From: Arbacia lixula
Lineage: Eukaryota; Echinodermata; Echinoidea; Arbacioida; Arbaciidae
Assembly: GCA_963669155.1 (NCBI GenBank)
Contig: OZ022597.1
Location: 7,975,699 to 8,039,698 of the forward strand
DNA length: 64,000 bases
Direction of reading: 5' to 3'
A model generated the notes under the pieces. It ran no database searches and had not been told where the DNA came from. It saw only the letters and a program-made list of their open reading frames with translations. Within the stretch, counting starts at the first letter, position 1; each line of letters starts with the position of its first letter. The translations under genes and the position numbers were made by a program. Positions 13,431 to 25,000 of this stretch are shown here, in pieces.

Positions 13431-13666
13431 TGCACTCCAGCTCAAAGGAATTGGCGTAGGTAAAGGGAAGAAGGGGAAGGAGCCGCAGTTGTAAACCATG
13501 GTATAATTTGTCCAGTTCAGCATGAAACATCATGCTTTTTAGGCTAAAGCATCATGTTTCATGCTGAACTGGACAAAATATACCGCTGCCGCTGGTTAAA
13601 ACTGCGGCTCCTTCCCTTTCTTCCATCTCCCTTTCCCTATGCCAATTCCTTTGAGCTGTAGTGTAC
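13431..13666. mobile_element. Foldback MITE, CAGCTCAAAGGAATTGGC family, copy 1
   Basis: Inverted terminal repeats CTCAAAGGAATTGGCGTAGG and the matching TGCCAATTCCTTTGAG. The arms continue through GGAAGGAGCCGCAG and CCAGTTCAGCATGAAACATC to a small loop. A second copy lies at 42436-42676. No coding capacity. Confidence 0.88.
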
Positions 13667-14000
13667 TTCCTGTACACTAGACCAGAGGTGTCATGGGGTG
13701 CCCATGGCACTTGTGTCCTTCAGCAAGATACTCTATCCACATTGCTGCTCTCCACCCAGGAGTATAAATGGGTACCTGGTAGGAGGTGGATGATTATGTG
13801 AATGATCTTCACCCAGTGCCGATATCATGCAGCGGGCAAGGAATACTCCCCAGGGAGTGGAGATGGTGCACATATGCATGCATGATATGTTCTTGTATCC
13901 AGCGACCAGAGCTCACATTGTAACATCTCTCTTAATTCAGTCTCCGGACTGCGATGGGAAAGACCCTCTATACCATTAAAAAAAAAAAAAAAAAAAAATG
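13667..14000 (+). mobile_element. SINE-like retroposon with poly(A) tail
   Basis: Contains CCTTCAGCAAGATACTCTA, GCTGCTCTCCACCCAGGAGT and AAATGGGTACCTGGT, a motif series I know as widely interspersed in invertebrate deuterostome genomes. It ends in about 21 A residues (13978-13998), as expected of a retroposed copy. A related fragment, split by another insertion, lies in intron 17 (about 31732-31747 and 32411-32470). Exact family not determined. Confidence 0.6.
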
Positions 14001-14084
14001 GCTGTGACCACAGTTGTGGCAGTGTGGTGCAATGTAGGACAATTTGTGCATTGCTGATGATGTGTGTTCGTCTTGCGTTCATGT

Positions 14085-14114
14085 AGGCCAGGAGGACCAG
14101 ACCACTGAATCAAG
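14085..14114 (+). promoter_or_regulatory. COPB1: Putative acceptor and 5'UTR leader of COPB1
   Basis: A pyrimidine-rich stretch ends in TAG at 14084-14086. It is followed by 28 nt of leader with no upstream ATG, ending CAAG before the start ATG at 14115. This suggests a noncoding first exon further upstream, as in the human gene. The donor was not located. Confidence 0.45.
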
Positions 14115-14208
14115 ATGACGTCTGTTCTGGAGCTACCATGCTACACCCTCATCAACATGAACATGGATGTGGAGCCGCCGAATGAGATGCAGCTCAAGAA
14201 TGACATCG
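14115..14208 (+). CDS. COPB1: COPB1 coding exon 1
   Basis: Start codon exon, residues 1-31 plus one base (phase 1 end) before donor GTAACA. Encodes the family N-terminus [14 protein letters not shown]. Confidence 0.93.
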
Positions 14209-14508
14209 GTAACATTTCAGAGGAAAAACAAAAATTAGTAGTGGGGGACAACTGTATATGCCATGTATTTTTCGGGATGTTTATTTTCGTGAATTCCGCG
14301 AGTCACGAATTTAACAACACTCGAAAATATGAATACATGATTGCGAAATTAACCACTCGCAACATATATGGTATATATGTTATGTAAAGTACAAAAAATT
14401 CTTCACAGGGGCTTTGTTCATATTGGTTGGGGCTTTTCTGTTCAAGCATGATTATATGGAATGAGCACTCCAAACTCAACTCTGTTTTGTATTCTGTTGT
14501 GTGTGTGT

Positions 14509-14539
<31 letters not shown>

Positions 14540-17500
14540 TGGGGGTGGAAGGATGAGGTCAAAAAAGAAAAAAGAAAAAAAAAAACCTGCTCTCAAAAAG
14601 GGTTAAAGGGAATATACTGTACTGGGAAGACAAAAAGGCTTTCAAAAGGAGATCATGAGCAATCTACTTGCTAATGGTCCCAAATGTATGTATTGTCCTT
14701 TTTAGAAACTTGCTGAAAGCTATTTGCTCTCAAATGATCTTCATATGAAGTAATAAATTATTAAATCCCAATTCCTCAAAATGTTTGTGATTTAATCACT
14801 AATTATCCCAAATGTGGATCAATTGAGAGCAAATAACTTTCAGCAAGTTTCTAAAATGGACATTCCACGAATTTAAGACCATTGGCAAGTAGTTTGCTTA
14901 CGATCACCTTTTGAAGGCTTTGTAGTCTTCCCAGTACAGTATATGCCCTTTAAAGACAGGGCCCTGGCTTGAAATACTTTGTATCATTAGCGTGACCTGC
15001 CGCTGAACATGTCATTTTTCTTCTGATTGAACAGAGAAGGGGGACACAAAGACCAAGACAGAGTCGCTGAAGAAGCTGATCTACATGATCCTAAATGGCG
15101 AGAAGTTCCCTGGCATCCTGATGCATGTCATCAGGTTTCTCTTACCACTCAAGGTGAGCTTCATCTTTACTTCCTTCAGTCCTATGGCTGCAGACATGTG
15201 TAACAGATCAATGGATGTTTCGTAGCGTAGGATTGAGAAGGTTGACCTATGATTACTAGATTCTCAAGTCACCACCTGTGTAACAATGTAGTACGTTGGA
15301 TTCAGTCCTCTATGCATTAATTAACCCTCACACTAAAAGTGGTCATTTGTTACCTGGACAACATTTGAAAGGGATAATTTGAAATTCTCCCTATCGCATA
15401 TAGTTCTCCAAATCTGAACGCGTGTGGTGCGCTAATTTTTTTACCTCCAATTCTTGGGATATGAACTTCCGGGTCACGACCATTCTATAGCCATTGTCTT
15501 GCTTGTGTCTTTATATTCTTTCATTAGTCCATCCACAATCAATGTTGAGGTAGGCAAAAACATCACCGTTAGTGCTTGGTGGTATTTTTTTTCAAGTCCT
15601 TCGTCCATGTAACAACTCTTCCATTTTTATATTATGAGGTTTACGAGGGTCGAAATTACAAATTCTGTGCGTTATTGCGTGAATTGAATATGTACCAAAC
15701 TCTTACTGGAAGTATACGTCCTAAGAGCAATTGATCAGATATCAGTATCGCGAGGTGATATCGCTTGATTTCGTCTATATGCGACGAGGGAGAATTAACC
15801 CTCACTATAAAAGTGGTCATTTGTTACCTGGACATCATTTGAAATTTTGTCCACGTAATAAAAGACCATGTTCATAGTAATAGTGTGCAGACAGAATGGG
15901 CTTTAACCACACATGTGTCATACAAAGAAATTAGTAAAGAGCCTTCTCCTGTCTGTTGCCAATTTAAAGATCTCACCGTCAAATGATCAAAGTAAAATAA
16001 GCCCAACCTTTTCTGTTGCCAATTTAAGGATCACACCATCAAGAAGCTGCTCTTGATCTTCTGGGAGATTGTGCCCAAGACGCACCCAGACGGCAAGCTG
16101 CTGCAAGAGATGATCCTGGTGTGCGACGCCTACCGCAAGGTGAGAAGCCCACATTGTACATTGCCAGTTTGTTCATGGATCCATTTTATCTCTCACCATG
16201 GGTAACGCTGGAGTTTTGATGCAAGTAGTTAAGTTTTAAGACAGGGTGTCGCTTTTACAGGTAAGAAAAATGAAAGTGTTGTAAAAGCCAAGAAAAATGA
16301 ATGAAGATACTGTTTTACTGTATTAGAACTAGAAACTGATTCGAAGCAAAATTATAGCGATCGCTAGATTTTGAGGAGTAACTGGGCTGGTCATCCGAAA
16401 CCTGTAGCCTCAAGACCAGAGACCGCTCTGCACTATGGGTGCATCCATTTCTATCGCGCGCTGAGAGGGACAATACGATTATGAGTGTAGACTATGCTTG
16501 CTGTCGTTTAAACGTAAACAAGGATAGTTTTTCACTTTTCCTGAAAATGTTTCTGAAGCTATAACTGTGAGATTTCCTTCACATTATTGTTAGGGTATAC
16601 TTTTGATTCCTGCTGAGTTGCATGTCTTTTTCAAATGGGATGTCTTCCCTTTAAAGGGAGTATATTGTACTGGGAAGGCAAAAATCCATCAAAAATGTGA
16701 TCATGAGCAATCTTCTTACCAATGGTCTTACATTCATGTATTGTCCATTTTAGAAACTTGCATTAAGTTATTTGCCCTCAAATGATCCACATTTGGAGTG
16801 ATTAATGATTAAATCACAAATCCACAAACTGTTCGGGCTGAACATTTTGAGGATTTCACTAGTAATCATTAGTTACTAAAAATGTGGATCATATGAGGGC
16901 AAATAACTTAATGCAAGTTTCTAAAATGGACAATACATGAATTTTTGCGTTCCCAATACAATATACTCCTTTTAAGATTGGGGTTTTAATTAGCTTTTCC
17001 GTATTCTGTATTTTGTGGCTATTTCTGGCATGCAGGACCTGCAACATCCCAATGAGTTCATCCGAGGCTCCACGCTGAGGTTCCTCTGCAAGCTCAAGGA
17101 GGCAGAGCTGCTGGAGCCTCTCATGCCTGCCATCAGGGCGTGTCTGGAGCATCGCCATAGTTACGTCAGGCGCAACGCTGTCCTCGCTATCTTCACCATC
17201 TACAAGTAAGGCTTTGTAGTTTAATCAGGCACCAGGGATCGTATATGCCTGTTTGTAGTTACACTATGGTCGGCAATCCATTGAATTAAAATACTACGAC
17301 AATCCCGACTGGGATGTGTTCATAAAGCTGTGTTGGATGATGGATGATAAATCAATTTTATAACATGCTAGAACAACAATAGAAAGAAGTGCACATTTTG
17401 GAACATTCTTTCTCTATCTTCTCATGATAATGAGTATTTATTGTTAAGCAAAATAATTGTTTTGGCAATATGCTGAAAATATTTAAATTACATTTTTGCT

Positions 17501-20500
17501 CTTAAAATTGAGATAATCATTACTCTTGATTGTATTTTATGGCATTATTTCGATAACTGTGGATTACTTAGTGCATTTTGAATACAAAATCTGATGTAAA
17601 CATATGTTTGTGTTGCCAATTTGAAGCCAAAGTGATGATCGTCTTTGCTCTTAACCCTTTGTTTGCCACATGTGCCTGTTTTTCACAAGGAATACACACA
17701 AATCACATAGAGCAGTATTAAAGATGGCCTGCCTCTTTTACAAACATCTGCAAGCTTCATGAAAATTTGCACATATTTAGCACGTATCTTTGGGATCCCA
17801 ACTGTGAAATTTTAAGGTCACAGAGGTACTGTAACTCCCGTAGAATAAATAAAAATTTAACTAGTTTTTACTGAGATTTGACTATTTTTGTGGTACGAAA
17901 AAAAGAAAGCTCAATCAAGTATCGAAGATTATTTCCTCAAAACCAAATATTACGCTTTGTCGATTCTAGGGAAAGGTTATATAGCCACTCAAATGATGAC
18001 AAAGTCAGGGAACTATTAGGATTACGATTAAGTCTGCAAACTGGACGGGCTACCTTTAAATTTGGTGCACAAAGGATAAAAAGACCTTGGCCTTGAATGA
18101 GTTGCACTATATTCTATTTCATGATATGATGTTGATAAATGTAGATTACTTTTAGCATTTTGAATTAAAGATCTGAGGTGGAAATTAGTAGTGTTGCCAA
18201 TTTGAAAGCAAAAATACTGATCATCTTTGCTCTTAAACCTTTGAGTGCCACATGTGCCATTTTTCCACAAGTTAGACACACGAATGACATAGAGCAGCAT
18301 TTTATCTGGTGCAAAAAGGGTTAAAAGCCTCGAGTCGTGAATGAGTTCAAATGATTATTACCTCTTGTCCCAACTTCTAGGAGCTTCGACACCCTGATCC
18401 CTGACGCCCCAGAGCTGATCCACAACTTCCTTGAGCAGGAGCAGGATGCTTCCTCTAAGAGGAATGCCTTCATGATGCTCATACATGTCGATCAGGTACG
18501 TTCGGGAGCAGCGAAATGTATGCCTGTCAGGATATGTTAAACCCTCTGGTTATCAAGCATTGAATCTTTCATTGACTTACTTCACGCTTTTGTACCGATA
18601 GTAATGCAGGGAAAAATTACACAGGCTCTGGGCAATATTTTCCCCCCCGAAATGCTTAAAAGAGCCCTGGAAAATGTTAAAAGAGCCCCCAAATTCCCTT
18701 AGACACAATGTAGAATTGTAGCCAAATCGGCCAATGTGCTCAAAAAGTAGCCCCTGAAAATTTTTGATTAATATTTTCCCTGTAGTAATGAGAGGGTTGA
18801 TTCCTGCCTTGGTTGCAATTATAGTGTTACAAAAATTGCATGTACCCATTTGGTCATGGATGGATGATTACTCTGTAATGATGATAATAATACAATTTAT
18901 ATCGCTCTTAATACTATGTTTCTAAGTGCTATGGGCTCTTGTCCTTGCGACCATTGGCAAAGGAATTACCCTTGCAGTGAAGATGGCCAGGATGATAGCA
19001 CCAATAAATACAAAATGACAAGTTTCCTCATAAGAACATAAAATACAAATATGTGACATTGTTTAATTTACTGTACATAACTGAAATGGTAGCAAAGTTA
19101 TGGGAAGAAAAAGGTTGATCTGTTACAAAGATTTGAATCTGATTTTTGACTCTGTAGGAGCGAGCGTTGGATTACCTCAGCACCTGCATCGACCAGATCC
19201 ATTCTTTCAACGACATCCTGCAGCTGGTCATCGTCGAGTTGGTGTACAAGGTAAACCATTCTGTCCTGACGATGATCTGTTGGTCAGATTGAAATGACAA
19301 GCCAACAGCTCTTCTCAGAGCTTCCCTCTTTAACCCCATTCGTATATGCCACCTATCCGCACATAAGCGCAACATCTGGGGCTGTTTGCTGATGCATTAC
19401 CATAACTGCGTATATGAATGGGAGTCACTCAAATAATGTGGAATTTGCTTCCTCCTTCTTTCTGGCTAATTTGCGGATCGAAACCTAGTAAAAATACCGC
19501 AATATTGCAGTACACGAATCTTCTAAACTGCATCCAGTAAAGATGTCAAAATTTGATATGGAAATGGAGTAAACAAATGGGTGTGGCTTAATTGTGTCCT
19601 ATAAGGTATTTGTAGTTAATTCAGAGCCTGTCCTCTATTATGCGAACAGCAGAATTGTATAGGAGTCATGCTGTTCAGTATCTGAGTAGAAAAAATGCCA
19701 ACCAGCATATATACAGGCTCTGTAAAGAAAAGGATAATTATGAAATGTAAGCAAACCACAGAGCTGCCAAGTAGTACTGACTTTCGGTATTTCACACCGA
19801 AATTTGAGAAAAATACTGAAGGTTTCATGGAAAATACTGATTTCATAAGTTCTAGTTCATTGGTTGTGCTGTTGTCTTTATTTGAAAATAAGATACTGAT
19901 ATGCAGTCTTTAGAATACTGAAATATTTTGATTAATGTTGGCAGCCCTGAAAGCGAATGTATAAAATGTAAATGTAAATTTGATATTCATTACTCCCCAT
20001 TCATGTAGGTGTGTCACACCAACCCGTCTGAGCGTGCCCGGTTCATCCGCTGTATCTACAACCTGCTGCAGTCGTCCAGCCCGGCCGTGCGATACGAGGC
20101 TGCAGGAACTCTGGTTACCCTCTCTAGCGCCCCCACGGCAGTCAAGGTACTGTCAACTGTATACTGTGGTGTTGTTTTAATGTGTCTGCCACAAAATGGC
20201 AGAATTTTGGATCAGTGGTCAATCATAAAATGACCCTGTTTATATGATAACTTGAGATATATTTGGCTAAAGTTAACCCAACTTGGTAAGTAGCCCTAAC
20301 CCTAAGGTCAGTCCAGCCAAAGACCACAGGCCAAGATCAAACTGAAATCTCTCTGTTTATGTGAAAACGTGTGATATATTTGACTGAATATCACCAAACT
20401 TGGCACAATGATACTATATGATGGGTCTTTCTCAATTAAGTTCTATGTCATAGCCAAATAGCAAGTGTAGCAGACATCAGGTAATGAATTTTACTACAAA

Positions 20501-21868
20501 AGATTGAGGCAATACTTCAGTGCCTGTGCAGGAGAGCAGAGGGATAACAGTTGACTGCGGGCAGGCCAATTTTTGTCTCGCCTGAACAAAGTTCGGCAGA
20601 GACCTGGTAATCACTTTTCCTGTTGGTCTGTTGGTCTGTTTTTTAAATATTTGAAAAAAAACCTAGCAAGGTTTATGCGAAATCAGGCGAGACTCATGGT
20701 TCGCGAACGACCTTGTTCTAGTTGTTTTAAATAAATACGTTCTCCCCCCCCCAGGCGGCCGCTTCTTGCTACATCGATCTGATCATCAAGGAGAGCGATA
20801 ACAATGTGAAGCTGATCGTTCTGGACCGACTCATTGCGCTCAAGGAGCAACCGTCTCACGAGAAAGTCCTGCAGGTAAATCACTAGTTACCATGGTAGCA
20901 GCTGTGATGCTCAGAGCTCATTGGCTGTTTCGTTGGTAGTTACCATTGATTGTAAATTACGATAATGAAAAAGAAAAGTATTTTTATTTCAGTTCATGCT
21001 TCATTACAGAGGTTAGTTTGGATGTTAGTGAGCTGTTGCCAATTTGAATATCAAAATAAGAATAACGTTTGCTCAGAGGCACTCGGTGAATTAAATCTTT
21101 TCTCTTATGTGCAATGTGCTTTTAATTAATCATTTTGAAATTGATTATTATTTTGGTCAATTTTTATATCAAGCAATGATAAAAATTGTTGAAAGAAACC
21201 ATGGTTTTGAATTGAATTAGTCTCAGATATACCCAATGTGTTCCTGTTAACATGGGTCAGTTCATAGATAAGTCATGTGTTGCCAATTTGAATATAAACA
21301 TGATGGTTTCTTTTGCTCATAAGAAGCTCTGGCTGTGAATTGAATGTGAATCCAATATGTCTATTTAATTAACAATGCATTACAGTGGTAAGTTTGGAAA
21401 TGAATGATGTACATGTATTGCCAATTTAACTCTCAAAATAATGATTATATTTTCGCATAAGAGGTTCTGATTGTAAAATTAATTGGTCTCTTATGTATGA
21501 TGTGTTCCTATCAACACTGGTCAGTTTCATGATGAATAATTTGTTGCCAATGTGATAATAATACACATAAGACAACCTGGTTGTGAATTGAATGTGAATC
21601 TTTTTCCCTTTTAATTCACAATGCCTTACAGTGGTCAGTTTTAAGATGAATGATTTGTTGCCAATTTGAATTGAATATCGAAGCAAATTGATTTCTCTCA
21701 TGTGACCAACGCGTGTCCGGTCTTGTAGGAGCAAGTAATGGACATCCTGAGGGTTCTGTCTGCTTCCGACCTGGAGGTGCGTCGCAAGACGCTGGACCTT
21801 GCTCTGGACCTCATCTCCTCAAGGAACGTGGAAGAGGTGAGTGTAGATTGATCATTTGTTTGGATGGC

Positions 21869-21925
<57 letters not shown>

Positions 21926-22002
21926 TCAACATAAATTTCATCTCCTCAAGGAATGTGGAAGAGGTGAGTGGAGATTGATCATGTGATTGGGTGGTTGGTT
22001 GG

Positions 22003-22040
<38 letters not shown>

Positions 22041-25000
22041 TCAACATAGATTTCATCTCCTCAAGGAACGTGAAAGAGATTAGTGTAGATTGATCATTTG
22101 TTTGGATGGTTGATTGATTGATAGGTTGATTGATTGAGTTCAACATAGATTTCATCTCCTCAAGGAACGTGAGAGAGATGAGTGTACATTGATCATTTGT
22201 TTGGATGGTTTTGATTGATTGATTGATTTCAACATAGATTTCATTTCCTCAAGGAACGTGGAAGAGGTGAGTGTAGATTGATTATTTGTTTGGATGGCTG
22301 ATTTATGATTTCAACATAGATTTCATTTCCTCAAGGAACGTGGAAGAGGTGAGTGTAGATTGATCATTTATTTGGATGGTTGATTGATTGATTGATTGAT
22401 TTCAACATAGATTTCATCTCCTCAAGGAACGTGAAAGAGGTGAGTGTAGATTGATCATGTGATTGGTTGGTTGATTGATTGATTGATTGATTTCAACATA
22501 GATTTCATCTCCTCAAGGAATGTGAAAGAGGTGAATGTACATTATTCATATGATTGATTGATTAACATAAATACTAATGAACAATAATACAATTTTTCTC
22601 AAGAACATTATTTTATTGGTACACAATTCATTGTACTTTATACAGCATAAAGTTGTCCCATCGAACATCTAGGTTTGTTTTTACTGTAATTCTCACTTCT
22701 AGTCTAGTGCACTAGTGTACTAGAACACTAGAACATTTGAAGTGGGCATGAGCTGGGTCATGTAGGGGGGGGGGGGGGGAGGGGGGAGGGGGGAAGGGAT
22801 GGGAGGGGGAGGGGGGGTGCGGTTATGGGACAGCATTGCCATTTATATGGGGTATGGAGAAATACCGCAAGAGGCTATATCAACACTCTCCAATTTCTTA
22901 AACATGTTTATTTTTTTAACCCTTTGTGTGCCAGATGGACTTTTGCTCTAGGATTTGTGTGTATTACGAGTGGAAATGTTGTTTTACATGCCACACAGAG
23001 AGAGTTAATATAAAAAACTTGTCTTTTCCAGATGGTGCTGGTACTGAAGAAGGAGGTCAGCAAGACGCAGAATGTGGGCGAGCACGAGGACACAGGGAAA
23101 TACCGCCAGCTATTGGTCAGGACCCTCCATTCCTGCAGCGTCAAGTTCCCTGATGTAGCGGCGACCGTCATCCCACTGGTATGTAACGTGTTGGAAGCGT
23201 GTATCTTGCATTGGTTGACTTTTTTCTCCTGATCGTTTCCCTTTCTTCCTACCTACATACCTACATTGGTTACCAATACGGCAGAGAATAGCATTCAAGG
23301 TCTTACTTATTGTATACAAAGCACTTCTTGATCAAGCTCCTGGCTACATTACAGAATTATTTAGGTATAAAACCAGTAATCATGGTCGCAATTTGCGCAG
23401 TTCAACGGATCCTCTGCTTTTACAGATTCCATCCTTCAAAACAAAAGTAAAGCTAGATGATCGAACATTTGCTTGTGTAGCACCCAAGCTCTGGAATAGC
23501 TTACCCCTGGAAGTTAAGAAAGCGCCATCCGTAAACAACTTGAAATCAAAGCTCAAAACACATCTATTTAATTAATAACAAGCATTTTAGGAGTCCTATA
23601 ACGCGCAGTAGAATATATACTTTATGGAATAGTTTCTGCGCTCTATAAATGTATATATTATCATATTATTATTATTATTATTATTATTACCTCGGGTAAG
23701 AGAGGACTCTCAATCGTACAGGCCATGTGCACTACTCTCAGCCACTCTGATGTTAAAAGGCTAATCCTATCACGAAATCTCCTTGATTATTGAAACATTA
23801 TTGTCATTAGGTTGTATGCGTTTGATAGACATCTTCCTGATTTCTGGAGAAATTTCCTCAAATCTTCCTGATTGTCGAATTCCAATGTTGGGACCTGTGC
23901 TTTTAATTTGGTTTCAGAGTTTCTGAGCGACACCAATGAGCTAAAAGGCTAGTCCTATCACGCAATCTCCTTGATTATTGATAGATTATTGTCATTAGGT
24001 TGTATGCATTTGATAGACATCTCCCTGATTTCTGGTGACACTTCCTCAAATCTTTCTGATGGTTGAATTCCAATGTTGGGAGCTGTGCTTTTAATCTGGT
24101 TTCAGCTGATGGAGTTTCTGAGTGACACCAATGAGCTAAAAGGCTAGTCCTATCACGCAATCTCCTTGATTATTGATAGATTATTGTCATTAGGTTGTAT
24201 GCATTTGATAGACATCTCCCTGATTTCTGGTGAAACGTCCTCAAATCTTTCTGATTGTTGAATTCCGATGTTGGTAGCTGTGCTTTTCATCTGGTTTCAG
24301 CTGATGGAGTTTCTGAGTGACACCAATGAGCTAGCGGCGGCCGATGTGCTGGTGTTTGTGCGGGAGGCCATCCAGCGCTTTGAGCAGCTCAAGCCTCTCG
24401 TCATCAGCAAGCTCCTAGAGGTCTTCCCAACCATCAAGGCTGTCAAGTAAGTCTATCAAAGTGCCCCGTAATATCTTTATCATGTTAAAGGGAGAGTTCA
24501 CTCTGGAATTATTTTGGTTTCATTAAAGCAGATACGAACTAATACTGCCATCTCGAGTCCTGAAGTACTCAAACCTGGCCAGTCTCCTTACCCATATTGC
24601 TAATGTAGGCTTAGTAATACAGACCCGCTTGAATGATAACATGTAATTAACTACTTAGTACTTTTATATTGCAATAATGATGTTAGTTAAGTGCAAAATA
24701 ACTACTTTTCCTCTTGAAAAATCTTAGTTTTTCGATACAAATACAATTATAGGTTATCTTATTAGTATAGTTATCTGAAAATGTATATTTTAAGACTACG
24801 TATTTATAACACACGGTCAATGAGAGACCACACATAGTTCGCTCCCCCTTTAAGAGGAGACACGGGAAAGAAGCATATAAGTGAAGGGTTGACGAAAATC
24901 GGTCAAAGGAAAAGAAAGTTGAGTTTAAAGTTTTGATTTTGTGACGTCATGTGCAAGATGCTCTCTGTTAGATTGGAGCCGCCATTGTTTCTTTGATCTC

